Shown piece by piece: positions 1 to 8,961 of a DNA stretch of 64,000 bases. A model generated the notes under the pieces. That model did not search any database, was not told the DNA's origin, and saw only the letters and a list, made by a program, of their open reading frames with translations. This DNA is from Deltaproteobacteria bacterium (GTDB lineage: Bacteria > Desulfobacterota > Dissulfuribacteria > Dissulfuribacterales > DYLC01). A program made the position numbers and the translations under genes. Within the stretch, counting starts at the first letter, position 1. The number at the start of each line of letters is the position of its first letter. The stretch is taken from assembly GCA_028695735.1 (NCBI GenBank), contig JAQVIJ010000006.1, positions 1 to 64,000 of the forward strand. The letters are read 5' to 3'.

Positions 1-128
1 CTGGAGACAATGTTTCCCTTGAAGTGGCATTGATTCAGCCTATTGCCATGGAAGAAGGTCTTCGTTTTGCCATTCGTGAGGGTGGCCGTACTGTTGGCGC
101 TGGTGTAGTCAGTCAAATTATAGAGTAA
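1..128 (+). CDS. tuf: Elongation factor Tu, C-terminal end (partial)
   Basis: Only the last 41 codons are inside the window; the reading frame opens at base 3 and stops with TAA at 126-128. The residues match the end of EF-Tu domain 3, including [20 protein letters not shown], one of the most conserved stretches of the protein. EF-Tu carries aminoacyl-tRNA to the ribosome as a GTP complex. It lies 12 bases before rpsJ, the usual str-to-S10 junction, so it is probably co-transcribed with the ribosomal genes. The start and the GTPase domain are outside the window. Confidence 0.97.
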   Translation, partial: GDNVSLEVALIQPIAMEEGLRFAIREGGRTVGAGVVSQIIE

Positions 129-140
129 AGTGTTGGTGAT

Positions 141-455
141 ATGTTGAATACAGAAAGAATTAGAATTAGGCTAAGAGGGTATGATCATAAACAGCTTGAC
201 AAGTCTGTTCATGAGATAGTAGATACTGCGAGACGGACCGGAGCGAGGGTGGCTGGGCCTATTCCGCTTCCTACAAATATCAATAAGGTTACTGTTCAGC
301 GTTCTCCTCATATAGACAAGAAATCAAGGGAACAGTTTGAGTTGCGTACCCATAAGAGATTGGTTGATATTCTTGAGCCAACCCAGCAAACCATGGATGC
401 ACTTGGTAAGCTTGAGCTTTCCGCTGGTGTTGATGTGGAAATCAAAATAGATTAG
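141..455 (+). CDS. rpsJ: 30S ribosomal protein S10
   Basis: 104 residues, normal length for S10. The N-terminus [15 protein letters not shown] and the internal GPIPLPT are family hallmarks. S10 sits in the head of the small subunit and, with NusB, also takes part in transcription antitermination. It is the first gene of the S10 block here, 12 bases after tuf. The ATG is preceded by a weak GGTG ribosome-binding site. Confidence 0.98.
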   Translation: MLNTERIRIRLRGYDHKQLDKSVHEIVDTARRTGARVAGPIPLPTNINKVTVQRSPHIDKKSREQFELRTHKRLVDILEPTQQTMDALGKLELSAGVDVEIKID

Positions 456-483
456 TTTTATTTTAAAAGGTGAGGAAATGACT

Positions 484-1113
484 ATGTTGCCGCTCAGGGG
501 TATTCTGGGTAGAAAAAAAGGTATGATGAAAACATTTACTCCTACCGGGCAGGCAGTGGCTGTTACGGTGTTGGAGGTGGGGCCTTGTACTGTATTGCAG
601 ACCAAAACCCTTGAAAATGATGGTTATAATGCTGTACAGCTTGGATATTTGGAGAAGCCTTTGCACAAGCTTACACTTCCGGAGCAGGGCCATGTCAAAA
701 AAGCCGGAGTTTCTCATGGTTTTTATCATCTCGTAGAGTTTAAAGTAGATGACATAACAGCCTTTCAGCCTGGCCAGGTTATCACTTTGAATGATATTGA
801 AATCAAGCAGCTTGTTGATATTGTTGGTTGTTCAAAGGGTAAGGGATTCCAGGGTACGGTAAAAAGACACAATTTCCGTCGTGGAAGCATGGGGCATGGC
901 TCCAAGCACCATAGAGAGATGGGTTCCACCGGTCAAAATACATTTCCTGCGCATGTTATAAAAGGTAAGCGGATGCCTGGCAGAATGGGTGGGGATAGGA
1001 AGACCGTTAAGAATTCATTGGTCATGGATATCAGGCCGGAAGAGAATTTGCTTTTTGTCAAAGGTAGCGTGCCGGGCGCCGTTAATCAGTTGGTTTATGT
1101 GAATTGTAAGTAG
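484..1113 (+). CDS. rplC: 50S ribosomal protein L3
   Basis: About 209 residues beginning MLPLRGILGRKKGM, which aligns with the usual L3 start. An ATG two codons earlier (478) is also possible, but the Shine-Dalgarno TGAGGA (471-476) is better spaced from 484. L3 binds 23S rRNA near the peptidyl transferase centre and is an early assembly protein. The central motif KGKGFQGTVKRHNF and the loop GRMGG are conserved. Next gene rplD follows after 13 bases. Confidence 0.97.
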   Translation: MLPLRGILGRKKGMMKTFTPTGQAVAVTVLEVGPCTVLQTKTLENDGYNAVQLGYLEKPLHKLTLPEQGHVKKAGVSHGFYHLVEFKVDDITAFQPGQVITLNDIEIKQLVDIVGCSKGKGFQGTVKRHNFRRGSMGHGSKHHREMGSTGQNTFPAHVIKGKRMPGRMGGDRKTVKNSLVMDIRPEENLLFVKGSVPGAVNQLVYVNCK

Positions 1114-1126
1114 GAGAAAGGCAAAA

Positions 1127-1750
1127 ATGGCGATTCTACCTGTATATAATGCAAAAAAAGAAAAGATTGCAGAGTGTGAAATGAGTGATGCTATTGTGTC
1201 GCTTGAGCCAAATACTGCAATTCTATATGATGTCGTAAATTGGCAGCTTGCTAAAAGGCGGTCTGGCAACGCCTCCACAAAAAGACGGGATGAGGTGAGC
1301 GGCGGCGGGAAAAAGCCTTGGCGGCAGAAGGGTACCGGCAATGCAAGGGCTGGAAGCAATACCTCGCCTGTATGGCGCCGAGGTGGTTCTGTATTCGGCC
1401 CCAAGCCCAGGGATTATTCTTATAATATACCCAAGAAAGTTCGTAAATTGGGATTGCGCATGGCCCTGGCTTCCAAATATAAGGCCGATGCCCTTATGAT
1501 TATCAGGGATTTCGAGTTGTCAGGGATTAAAACAAAAGACATGGCGCAGGTTTTGACACGATTTGATGCCGACAAGGCCCTGATCGTTTTGGATGCTCAG
1601 GATAGAAATGTAGAGTTGTCAGTGAGAAATATTCCTGATGTTAAGGTATTGCTCTCATCTGCATTGAATGTGTATGATGTTTTGAAGTATAAATATCTCC
1701 TTTTGAAAGAGGGTGCTGTCGAACAGATACAGCAGAGGTTAGTGATATGA
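1127..1750 (+). CDS. rplD: 50S ribosomal protein L4
   Basis: 207 residues, full length. It carries the L4 signature around RRDEVSGGGKKPWRQKGTG and the rRNA-threading loop that lines the exit tunnel (GSNTSPVWRRGG). In enterobacteria L4 also represses the S10 operon by binding its leader; whether that happens here cannot be judged because the leader lies upstream of the window. The start has a good GGAG site. The last codons overlap rplW by 4 bases (ATGA), indicating translational coupling. Confidence 0.98.
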   Translation: MAILPVYNAKKEKIAECEMSDAIVSLEPNTAILYDVVNWQLAKRRSGNASTKRRDEVSGGGKKPWRQKGTGNARAGSNTSPVWRRGGSVFGPKPRDYSYNIPKKVRKLGLRMALASKYKADALMIIRDFELSGIKTKDMAQVLTRFDADKALIVLDAQDRNVELSVRNIPDVKVLLSSALNVYDVLKYKYLLLKEGAVEQIQQRLVI

Positions 1751-2040
1751 GAGATATATATTCTGTTATCAAGGCGCCACATATTACCGAGAAGGCTACC
1801 TTCCATAAGGAAATGGCCAATCAGATCGTAGTGAGTGTCGATAAAACAGCTAATAAGATCGAAATCAAAGAAGCTGTAGAGAAAATGTTTAAAGTTAAGG
1901 TGGTTTCGGTTAATACATTGAAGATTACTGGTAAACCCAAAAGAATGGGTCGTTTTATTGGTAAAAGACCCGATGTTAAAAAGGCCATAGTAAAATTACG
2001 GCCTGAAGATACTATAGATTTCTTTTCAGGGGTATTTTAA
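1747..2040 (+). CDS. rplW: 50S ribosomal protein L23
   Basis: 97 residues, typical L23. It begins [18 protein letters not shown], and the middle [14 protein letters not shown] is the rRNA-binding core. L23 lies at the tunnel exit and is the docking site for trigger factor and SRP. The start codon overlaps the end of rplD and the stop shares a base with the rplB start, so the three genes are translationally coupled. Confidence 0.98.
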   Translation: MRDIYSVIKAPHITEKATFHKEMANQIVVSVDKTANKIEIKEAVEKMFKVKVVSVNTLKITGKPKRMGRFIGKRPDVKKAIVKLRPEDTIDFFSGVF

Positions 2041-2864
2041 TGCCTATTAAGACTTTTAAGCCAACAACTAAAAGCAGGCGGTCCATGACTGTCTTGGATA
2101 ATAGTGATATTACCAAGAATAAACCGGAAAAAAGTCTGATCGAACCTCTCAAGAAGACTGGCGGCAGAAATAATTATGGCCGTGTAACAGCACGACACAG
2201 GGGCGGCGGATCAAAGCTTTTTTATCGCATTATAGATTTTAAACGGAATAAACTTGGTATCCCAGCTAAAGTGTCAGCCATCGAATATGACCCAAATAGA
2301 AGTGCAAGAATCGCTCTGCTTCAATATACAGATGGAGAAAAGGGTTATATTATCGCTCCGCATGGTTTGAGTGTCGGTGATGCTGTTATTTCTGATGTTG
2401 CAGCCGATATCAGGCCTGGTAACTGCATGGAGTTAAGGAATATGCCCCTTGGCACATTGGTGCACAATGTGGAGATGAGGCCAGGTAAGGGAGGACAGAT
2501 TGTCCGGAGCGCCGGTGCTGCTGCACAGCTGATGGCCAAAGAAGGTGATTATGTCCAATTGCGTCTGCCGAGCGGTGAAGTGCGATTGTTTCTGGCCAGA
2601 TGCAAGGCGACAGTGGGACAGGTAGGCAATTTGGATCATGAGAATATATCTCTTGGCAAGGCCGGTAGAAGCCGGTGGATGGGTATACGTCCATCAGTCA
2701 GAGGTGTGGCCATGAATCCAGTGGATCATCCGATGGGTGGCGGTGAGGGCCGTTCTTCCGGAGGCAGGCATCCTTGCAGTCCTTGGGGCTGGCCGACCAA
2801 AGGTTATAAGACGCGTAAAAATAAGACCAGTGACAGATTTATTATCAAAGCAAGGAAAAAATAA
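2040..2864 (+). CDS. rplB: 50S ribosomal protein L2
   Basis: 274 residues, standard length. L2 is needed for subunit association and peptidyl transferase function. The invariant C-terminal region with [13 protein letters not shown] and the histidine implicated in activity are present, followed by the usual basic tail. The ATG overlaps the rplW stop codon by one base (TAATG). Confidence 0.98.
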   Translation: MPIKTFKPTTKSRRSMTVLDNSDITKNKPEKSLIEPLKKTGGRNNYGRVTARHRGGGSKLFYRIIDFKRNKLGIPAKVSAIEYDPNRSARIALLQYTDGEKGYIIAPHGLSVGDAVISDVAADIRPGNCMELRNMPLGTLVHNVEMRPGKGGQIVRSAGAAAQLMAKEGDYVQLRLPSGEVRLFLARCKATVGQVGNLDHENISLGKAGRSRWMGIRPSVRGVAMNPVDHPMGGGEGRSSGGRHPCSPWGWPTKGYKTRKNKTSDRFIIKARKK

Positions 2865-2884
2865 TCTTTATATAGGGAAGAGCA

Positions 2885-3169
2885 ATGCCAAGATCTATTA
2901 AAAAAGGTCCTTTCGTAGATGACCATCTGATGAAAAAGGTTGAAATGGCTGTGCAGTCAAAGGACAGGAAGGTTTTGAAAACCTGGTCAAGGCGTTCTAT
3001 GATACTGCCGGAAATGGTGGGGCTTACCTTTGCGGTACACAACGGGCGCAAGTTCATACCTGTCTTTGTCACTGAAAATATGGTTGGACATAAATTAGGT
3101 GAGTTCGCTCCAACGCGAACCTTTACAATGCACTCTGGTGATAGAAAGACAAAAGTGCAGAAGAAATAA
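2885..3169 (+). CDS. rpsS: 30S ribosomal protein S19
   Basis: 94 residues starting [15 protein letters not shown], the classic S19 N-terminus. The motif [13 protein letters not shown] is conserved near the C-terminus. S19 forms a complex with S13 in the head of the 30S subunit and contacts tRNA. It has a GGGAAGAG ribosome-binding region and lies 20 bases after rplB. Confidence 0.98.
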   Translation: MPRSIKKGPFVDDHLMKKVEMAVQSKDRKVLKTWSRRSMILPEMVGLTFAVHNGRKFIPVFVTENMVGHKLGEFAPTRTFTMHSGDRKTKVQKK

Positions 3170-3185
3170 AACGGAGATATAAACC

Positions 3186-3518
3186 ATGCAAGCACGTGCT
3201 ATTGCCAAATATATCAGAATTTCACCGCAGAAGGCGCGGTTGGTAGCCGATGCCATCAGAAGTAAAAAAGCTGGTGATGCTGTTCATATTTTAAATTTAA
3301 TGCCTAAAAAAGGCGCAAGACTTATTAAAAAGGTCTTGGAATCTGCTATAGCCAATGCAGATCAGAATCCAAGCATCGACATAGATAATCTCTATGTCAA
3401 GAAGATTGCCATAGACAAAGGCCCTCAGTTAAAGAGGATACAGCCAAGGGCGCAAGGGCGTGCTTATAGAATTTTGCATAGATATTCACATATTACTATT
3501 ATTCTGGATGAAGCATAA
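3186..3518 (+). CDS. rplV: 50S ribosomal protein L22
   Basis: 110 residues, normal for L22. The C-terminal beta-hairpin that reaches into the exit tunnel is recognisable (GPQLKRIQPRAQGRAYRI), as is the start ARAIAKYIRISPQKARLV. L22 contacts all six domains of 23S rRNA, and its loop is the classic site of macrolide-resistance changes. It follows rpsS by 16 bases. Confidence 0.98.
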   Translation: MQARAIAKYIRISPQKARLVADAIRSKKAGDAVHILNLMPKKGARLIKKVLESAIANADQNPSIDIDNLYVKKIAIDKGPQLKRIQPRAQGRAYRILHRYSHITIILDEA

Positions 3519-3535
3519 TAAGGTAGGAGGACAGT

Positions 3536-4186
3536 TTGGGACAGAAGGTTAATCCAATTGGTTTGCGTGTGAAGATCACAAGAAGTTGGGATTCTAAATG
3601 GTTTGCGCAAAAAGAATATCCTGTCTTGCTTGTGGAAGATAATAAGCTTCGTTCATATCTATTCGACAGACTAAAGCATGCTGGTGTTTCACGCATAGAG
3701 ATAGAACGCGCTGCCCAGCGATTGATGGTGAAAATACATACTGCTCGTCCTGGGATCATAATAGGTAAAAAGGGCGCTGAGATCGAAAATCTTAAAAAAG
3801 ACATCGAAAAACTCATTAAAAGACCTGTGGCTATTGATATTGTCGAGGTGAGACGTCCTGAGATCGATGCAAAATTGGTTGCCGAGAATATAGCTGGCCA
3901 ACTTTTAAGAAGGGTGTCCTTTAGAAGGGCTATGAAGAAAGCTGTGAGCATGGCCATGAAATTTGGCGCCCAGGGTGTAAGAATAGCTTGTGCTGGCCGC
4001 TTGGGGGGCGCTGAATTGGCCAGGCGAGAGTGGTATCTGGAAGGCAGGGTGCCGCTTCATACCCTGCGTGCCGATATAGATTATGGCCTGGCGGAAGCCC
4101 ACACTACCTATGGAACCATCGGTATAAAGGTTTGGATATTTAAGGGAGAGGTTCTGCCTGGATTGGAACCCGGCATGTATAATTAA
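3536..4186 (+). CDS. rpsC: 30S ribosomal protein S3
   Basis: 216 residues with a TTG start preceded by a strong AGGTAGGAGG site (3521-3530). It begins [10 protein letters not shown], the universal S3 start, and contains the KH-domain signature [20 protein letters not shown]3 lines the mRNA entry channel. No ATG near the N-terminus would keep the conserved residues, so TTG is well supported. Confidence 0.97.
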   Translation: MGQKVNPIGLRVKITRSWDSKWFAQKEYPVLLVEDNKLRSYLFDRLKHAGVSRIEIERAAQRLMVKIHTARPGIIIGKKGAEIENLKKDIEKLIKRPVAIDIVEVRRPEIDAKLVAENIAGQLLRRVSFRRAMKKAVSMAMKFGAQGVRIACAGRLGGAELARREWYLEGRVPLHTLRADIDYGLAEAHTTYGTIGIKVWIFKGEVLPGLEPGMYN

Positions 4187-4224
4187 CTTATAGATAATAA
4201 AAAAGAGTTGTCAAGGATAATGAT

Positions 4225-4641
4225 ATGTTAAGCCCTAAAAAAGTAAAGTATAGAAAACAACACAAAGGTAGAATAAAAGGACTGGCATTCCGTGGTTCAA
4301 CGCTTGCTTTCGGTGATTTTGGTTTGAAGGCCCTTGAAAATGGCAAGATTACATCTCAGCAAATCGAAGCGGCGAGAATAGCTATCAGCCGTTATATGAA
4401 ACGTAGCGGCAAGATATGGATTCGTATTTTCCCTGATAAGCCAGTTACCAAGAAGCCTGCTGAAACGAGAATGGGTAGCGGTAAGGGCGCTGTTGAATAC
4501 TGGATGGCTCCAGTAAAGCCTGGTAGAATTTTATATGAAATGGAAGGGGTGGATGAGGCTTCTGCAAGAGAGGCATTTCGGCTTGCGTCATATAAATTGC
4601 CAATAGCTACCAAGTTTGTTACAAGGGGTGAGATGGCATGA
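4225..4641 (+). CDS. rplP: 50S ribosomal protein L16
   Basis: 138 residues, full length. The N-terminus [16 protein letters not shown] and the motif [19 protein letters not shown] are diagnostic. L16 helps form the A-site region of the 50S subunit and assembles late. Its last codons overlap the rpmC start by 4 bases. Confidence 0.98.
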   Translation: MLSPKKVKYRKQHKGRIKGLAFRGSTLAFGDFGLKALENGKITSQQIEAARIAISRYMKRSGKIWIRIFPDKPVTKKPAETRMGSGKGAVEYWMAPVKPGRILYEMEGVDEASAREAFRLASYKLPIATKFVTRGEMA

Positions 4642-4838
4642 AGAAAAAGAACGATTGGAGCGATTTGGATATTGCTGATCTGATGAAAAAAGAGACGGAA
4701 TATCGTCATGAACTTTTTAATTTACGATTTCAGCATGCAACCCATCAGTTGGAAAATACTATGCGTATAAGGGTTGTCAGAAGAGATATCGCACGCCTTA
4801 AAACACTAATCACAGCAAGAATGGGCAGTCAAGGATAA
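4638..4838 (+). CDS. rpmC: 50S ribosomal protein L29
   Basis: 66 residues, mostly helical. The region [20 protein letters not shown] is the L29 core. L29 lies beside L23 at the tunnel exit and contributes to the SRP and trigger-factor platform. The start overlaps the rplP stop (ATGA). Confidence 0.97.
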   Translation: MKKKNDWSDLDIADLMKKETEYRHELFNLRFQHATHQLENTMRIRVVRRDIARLKTLITARMGSQG

Positions 4839-4842
4839 GAAT

Positions 4843-5103
4843 ATGGATGAACAACAGAATTCAAAGAAAACTTTAATCGGTGTTGTTAGTAGCAATAAAA
4901 TGAATAAGACTGTTGTTGTTACAGTAAACCGCAGATTAAAGCATCCTATTTATGGAAAATATATTTCAAAGCATAAAAAATATATGGCGCATGATCCTGA
5001 TGGTAGCTGCGGTCTCGGAGATACCATATTGATAGAAGAGAGCCGTCCTATCAGTAAGCATAAGCGTTGGGTGGTTAAGGATATCTTGGAAAAGGCGATA
5101 TAG
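4843..5103 (+). CDS. rpsQ: 30S ribosomal protein S17
   Basis: 86 residues. The OB-fold core is clear: [18 protein letters not shown] near the start and the typical HKKYMAHDP segment. S17 is an early 16S rRNA binding protein. It begins 5 bases after the rpmC stop. Confidence 0.98.
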   Translation: MDEQQNSKKTLIGVVSSNKMNKTVVVTVNRRLKHPIYGKYISKHKKYMAHDPDGSCGLGDTILIEESRPISKHKRWVVKDILEKAI

Positions 5104-5119
5104 TGAGTGAGGGAGTGAT

Positions 5120-5488
5120 ATGATACAGCAAGAGACAGTCTTGAATGTCGCAGACAATTCAGGCGCAAAAATTGTAAGTTGTATAAGGGTATTAGGCGGT
5201 ACAAGACGACGCTATGCTTACATTGGCGACATGATTGTTGTTGCCATCAAAGAGGCTATGCCTAATTCCAAGGTAAAAAAAGGTGATGTGGCTAAGGCTG
5301 TCGTGGTGAGAACCAAAAAAGAAGTGGCGCGTGCGGATGGTTCATTGATTCGTTTTGACGATAATGCCGCAGTCATTGTCAATCAATATGATGAACCTGT
5401 AGGCACTCGTATTTTTGGGCCTGTCGCCAGGGAGCTGAGAGCAAAAAGATTCATGAAAATTGTCTCGTTAGCGCCTGAAGTTATATAG
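5120..5488 (+). CDS. rplN: 50S ribosomal protein L14
   Basis: 122 residues starting [17 protein letters not shown], the most conserved part of L14. L14 contacts 16S rRNA in an inter-subunit bridge and is the target of the silencing factor RsfS. In many bacteria this gene opens the spc operon; here it sits 16 bases after rpsQ without an obvious terminator between them. Confidence 0.98.
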   Translation: MIQQETVLNVADNSGAKIVSCIRVLGGTRRRYAYIGDMIVVAIKEAMPNSKVKKGDVAKAVVVRTKKEVARADGSLIRFDDNAAVIVNQYDEPVGTRIFGPVARELRAKRFMKIVSLAPEVI

Positions 5489-5502
5489 TTGGAGTCTTGT
5501 CC

Positions 5503-5835
5503 ATGAAAACCTTTAAGATAAAATTGCATAAAAATGATAAAGTGTCTGTGATTGCAGGCAAGGATAAGAATAAAACTGGCAAAATCTTGACTATTTTAGT
5601 CGATAAAAATAAGGCTAAAGTAGAAGGCGTTAATATGATTAAGCGTCATGTGAAGCCCAATCCTAAAACTCAAGGTGGTATTATAGAGCAGGAGGCATTT
5701 ATTCATTTATCGAATTTAATGTTGATATGTCCTAAATGCAGTGAGCCTGCTCGTGTTTCTATGAAGATTTTAGAGGATGGCAAAAAGGTGCGTATCTGCA
5801 AAAAATGTGGTGATGTTATTCCTATCGTCAAGTAA
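5503..5835 (+). CDS. rplX: 50S ribosomal protein L24 with C-terminal CxxC pairs
   Basis: About 110 residues from the ATG at 5503, chosen because GGAG (5491-5494) is correctly spaced; a TTG six bases upstream is too close to it. The N-terminal KOW region ([19 protein letters not shown]) is normal L24. The C-terminus holds CPKC and CKKC, which could bind zinc; such extended L24 forms are common outside the gamma-proteobacteria. L24 is one of the two assembly-initiating proteins of the 50S subunit. Confidence 0.96.
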   Translation: MKTFKIKLHKNDKVSVIAGKDKNKTGKILTILVDKNKAKVEGVNMIKRHVKPNPKTQGGIIEQEAFIHLSNLMLICPKCSEPARVSMKILEDGKKVRICKKCGDVIPIVK

Positions 5836-5853
5836 TTGTGGAGATTATTTCTT

Positions 5854-6393
5854 ATGAGTTTATTGTATCAAGTATATAAAGACAAAACACTTCCGGAATT
5901 AATGGCGCATTTTAAGTATAAAAATATCTTGCAGGTGCCGAAACTTGAAAAGGTTGTCATTAATATGGGACTGGGAGAGGCTGTACAGAATCCTAAGATT
6001 ATTGAAACGGCTGTAGACGAATTGACTGCTATCTCCGGTCAGAAGCCGGTTGTAAGAAAGGCCAAAAAATCTATTGCTGCTTTTAAAATACGCGTAGGTT
6101 TGCCCATAGGTTGTTCTGTGACTTTGCGCAAAGAAAGAATGTATGATTTTCTTACGAAATTGATACATATTGCTATTCCAAGAATTAGGGATTTCAGGGG
6201 GCTGTCGCCACGTGGCTTCGATGGACATGGTAATTATACCTTTGGGTTGAAGGAACAGATTATTTTCCCTGAGATCAATTATGATAAAATAGACAAGATT
6301 AAGGGTATGAATATAACTATTGTAACTACTGCAAAAAATGATGAAGAAGCCCGTTATTTATTGACGAGCTTGAATGTTCCATTTAGAAAATAA
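5854..6393 (+). CDS. rplE: 50S ribosomal protein L5
   Basis: 179 residues from the ATG at 5854, with GTGGAG about 10 bases upstream; a longer version from a TTG at 5836 is unlikely. L5 binds 5S rRNA in the central protuberance. The segments [11 protein letters not shown] and [15 protein letters not shown] are family signatures. It follows rplX by 18 bases. Confidence 0.97.
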   Translation: MSLLYQVYKDKTLPELMAHFKYKNILQVPKLEKVVINMGLGEAVQNPKIIETAVDELTAISGQKPVVRKAKKSIAAFKIRVGLPIGCSVTLRKERMYDFLTKLIHIAIPRIRDFRGLSPRGFDGHGNYTFGLKEQIIFPEINYDKIDKIKGMNITIVTTAKNDEEARYLLTSLNVPFRK

Positions 6394-6414
6394 TTTATAG
6401 ATTGGGAGGAAGAC

Positions 6415-6600
6415 TTGTCAAGAAAAGCAATGTTGATTAAAGCCTCGCGTAAGCCTAAGTTTGCTGTCAGACAGCATAACAGATGTCCTCTTTGTGGGAG
6501 GCCAAGGGCATTCTTACGAAAATATGGTATTTGTAGAATTTGTTTCAGGAATATGGCATCTTCTGGTCTGATACCTGGCGTTACGAAATCCAGCTGGTAG
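6415..6600 (+). CDS. rpsZ: 30S ribosomal protein S14, zinc-binding (type Z)
   Basis: Only 61 residues, the short zinc form of S14, with a TTG start and a GGGAGGA site. The four ligands are visible as CPLC and CRIC. The ending GVTKSSW is typical. It occupies the normal S14 place in the spc block. No zinc-independent paralogue is visible in this window, so zinc shortage could matter for ribosome assembly in this organism. Confidence 0.96.
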   Translation: MSRKAMLIKASRKPKFAVRQHNRCPLCGRPRAFLRKYGICRICFRNMASSGLIPGVTKSSW

Positions 6601-6639
6601 TTTTTAAGGCTTTTAAAAAAAAGAGGAGTTGATTGTGTT

Positions 6640-7035
6640 ATGTCTATGACAGATCCTATAGCAGATATGTTGACAAGATTAAGAAATGCAGCGTCTGCAA
6701 AGCATGATAAGATAGAAATATCTGCATCCAAAATAAAGGTTGCTATAATAGAACTTTTAAAGCAAAAAGGATTTATTGATAGTTATCGCCTTATTAGGGA
6801 TAAAGAATTCGATGTGCTGAAGATTGTTTTGAAGTATAATAATAAATGCCCAATGCTCCTTGGTATAAAACGCTTAAGTAAGCCGGGGAGACGAGTTTAT
6901 TGTTCTTATGACAAGATTCCAAGAATCAAAAGCGGCGCGGGCATGGTGATAGTTTCTACTTCTAAGGGATTATTGACTGATACGCAGGCAAGAGAAAACA
7001 AGCTCGGCGGCGAATTAATTTGTTCAATTTGGTAA
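6640..7035 (+). CDS. rpsH: 30S ribosomal protein S8
   Basis: 131 residues beginning MSMTDPIADMLTRLRNA, as in most S8 proteins. The ending GVMIVS-type segment reads GAGMVIVSTSKGLLTD here. S8 organises the central domain of 16S rRNA and, in E. coli, represses the spc operon. It has a GAGGAG site and follows rpsZ by 39 bases. Confidence 0.98.
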   Translation: MSMTDPIADMLTRLRNAASAKHDKIEISASKIKVAIIELLKQKGFIDSYRLIRDKEFDVLKIVLKYNNKCPMLLGIKRLSKPGRRVYCSYDKIPRIKSGAGMVIVSTSKGLLTDTQARENKLGGELICSIW

Positions 7036-7048
7036 TGAGGGTACTAAT

Positions 7049-7600
7049 ATGTCAAGAATAGGGAAGAAACCTATTGTAATACCAACGGGCGCCAAGGTTA
7101 ATTGTGATGGCCGTTCCATTACCGTTTCCGGTCCCAAGGGGGTATTGTCCAGAGAACTGCATCCGCTTGCCTCTATAGAAATCAGTGACGGTCAGCTTGT
7201 GGTGAGTCGTAAGGATGATTCCCGAGAAAGTCGTTCCATACATGGGTTAACGAGAACTTTGGTTGATAATATGGTTGTGGGTGTTACCAAGGGTTTTCAA
7301 AAAAGGCTTACGGTTACAGGTGTGGGTTATAAAGTGGATGAAAAAGGCGATCAGTTGGTTTTGAATTTAGGTTATTCACATCCAATTGATTTCACTTTAC
7401 CAAAAGGTGTAGGTGCAAAGGTTGATAAACAGAAAGGCATCACAATAATTTTGGAGAGTGCTGACAAGGAATTGCTGGGTTTAACTGCTGCAAAGATAAG
7501 ATCCTTTAGACTCCCTGAGCCATATAAGGGCAAGGGGATACAGTATGAAAATGAAGTTATTATTCGTAAAGCAGGTAAGGCTGCTACAAAGAAAAAATAG
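7049..7600 (+). CDS. rplF: 50S ribosomal protein L6
   Basis: 183 residues. Begins MSRIGKKPIVIPTG; the C-terminal PEPYKGKGIQYENEVI is the L6 signature. L6 sits near the GTPase-associated centre. The two repeated L6 domains are both complete. Confidence 0.98.
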   Translation: MSRIGKKPIVIPTGAKVNCDGRSITVSGPKGVLSRELHPLASIEISDGQLVVSRKDDSRESRSIHGLTRTLVDNMVVGVTKGFQKRLTVTGVGYKVDEKGDQLVLNLGYSHPIDFTLPKGVGAKVDKQKGITIILESADKELLGLTAAKIRSFRLPEPYKGKGIQYENEVIIRKAGKAATKKK

Positions 7601-7620
7601 TTTAATTGATTGGAGCGGTC

Positions 7621-7989
7621 ATGAAAAGTGGTGATAAGGTATTGGCTCGAATAAGAAGAAAGGTCAGAATCCGCAAAAAATTGTCGGGTACTTCCGAGAG
7701 ACCTCGTTTGGTGGTATTTAAAAGTTCAAAGCATATTTATGCTCAGATTATTGATGATACCAAGCATATGACCCTTCTTTCTGCATCATCCTTGAGTAAG
7801 GAATTGCAAGAACAACTTAAAAATGTCGAAGGTAAGATTGCTGTTGCTCAATTGGTCGGCAAGTTCGTTGCGCAAAAAGCTAAAGCCAATGGTATAACTC
7901 GAATCGCTTTTGATAGAGGGGGCTATATATATCATGGCCGTGTTAAGGCATTGGCTGATTCTGCACGTGAAGCAGGATTAGAGTTCTAA
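7621..7989 (+). CDS. rplR: 50S ribosomal protein L18
   Basis: 122 residues from the ATG at 7621, which is spaced 5 bases from GGAG (7612-7615); a TTG at 7606 would add five unusual residues. The N-terminus is basic and the C-terminal [18 protein letters not shown] is diagnostic. L18 brings 5S rRNA into the central protuberance together with L5. Confidence 0.97.
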   Translation: MKSGDKVLARIRRKVRIRKKLSGTSERPRLVVFKSSKHIYAQIIDDTKHMTLLSASSLSKELQEQLKNVEGKIAVAQLVGKFVAQKAKANGITRIAFDRGGYIYHGRVKALADSAREAGLEF

Positions 7990-8010
7990 CAAGATACTGG
8001 CGGAGGAAAA

Positions 8011-8496
8011 ATGATGCAGGATCAATCTGCACAAGAAAATTATATCGAGAAGATCGTTTCCATCAATAGAGTGGCAAAAGTTGTGAAGGGTGGCAGACGA
8101 TTTGGATTCAGCGCATTGGCAATAGTTGGTGATGGCGAGGGCCGTGTGGGTTACGCCCTTGGGAAGGCTCGGGAAGTACCCGATGCACTTCGTAAGGCTG
8201 TCGAAAAGGCCAAAAAAAATATGGTGGCGCTTCCGATGCAAGGGAAGACCATAGCACATGACGTACTCGGTCATTTTGGTGCAGGGAAGGTGGTCCTGAA
8301 GCCGGCTTCTCCTGGGACCGGAGTTATTGCCGGTGCTGTTGTGCGTGCAATCATGGAAGCTGCCGGAATACATGACGTCCTAACCAAAAGTTTGGGGACA
8401 AACAATCCTCATAATATTGTATATGCTACCTTTGAAGGTATTAAGTCCCTGAATATGTCCGTGGCTAATGCAAAGTTTCTTAAGAATGAGGTGTAA
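8011..8496 (+). CDS. rpsE: 30S ribosomal protein S5
   Basis: 161 residues with a strong GGAGG site. The double-stranded RNA binding fold ([20 protein letters not shown]) and the C-terminal domain ([14 protein letters not shown]) are complete. S5 is involved in decoding accuracy. Only 5 bases separate it from rplO, so the gene usually found in between (rpmD) is missing. Confidence 0.98.
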   Translation: MMQDQSAQENYIEKIVSINRVAKVVKGGRRFGFSALAIVGDGEGRVGYALGKAREVPDALRKAVEKAKKNMVALPMQGKTIAHDVLGHFGAGKVVLKPASPGTGVIAGAVVRAIMEAAGIHDVLTKSLGTNNPHNIVYATFEGIKSLNMSVANAKFLKNEV

Positions 8497-8501
8497 TCTC
8501 G

Positions 8502-8951
8502 ATGTTGACCTTAAATGATTTGGCGCCTCAAGAAGGTGCTCGCAGAAATAAAAAACGTGTTGGCAGAGGTAATGGCTCAGGTCATGGTAAAACCGCATGT
8601 CGCGGTTCAAAGGGTCAAAAGGCCAGAACGGGTGGCAATATAGAGCCGGGTTTCGAAGGCGGCCAGATGCCTCTCTACAGAAAATTGCCCAAAAGGGGTT
8701 TCAAAAATTCCGCGCATAAGACCTATGGGGTGGTAAATCTGACACAGTTGAATGAGTTTCAGTTTGACAGTGTTATTGATCTTGAGGCATTGAAAAAACA
8801 TGGATTGATCAAGAAGCGGTTCAATCTATTGAAAATTCTTGGAGATGGTGAGATAAACCGAGCGATCACGATTAAAGCCGATGCTATAAGTGATACGGCT
8901 GCCACTAAAATCAAGGCAGCCGGTGGTCAGATAGATATCGTAACAAAATAA
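8502..8951 (+). CDS. rplO: 50S ribosomal protein L15
   Basis: 149 residues. The glycine- and lysine-rich N-terminus ([20 protein letters not shown]) and the following [17 protein letters not shown] are classic L15. L15 is a late assembly protein that extends into the 23S core. It directly follows rpsE with no room for L30. Confidence 0.98.
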   Translation: MLTLNDLAPQEGARRNKKRVGRGNGSGHGKTACRGSKGQKARTGGNIEPGFEGGQMPLYRKLPKRGFKNSAHKTYGVVNLTQLNEFQFDSVIDLEALKKHGLIKKRFNLLKILGDGEINRAITIKADAISDTAATKIKAAGGQIDIVTK

Positions 8952-8961
8952 GGTACTTACT

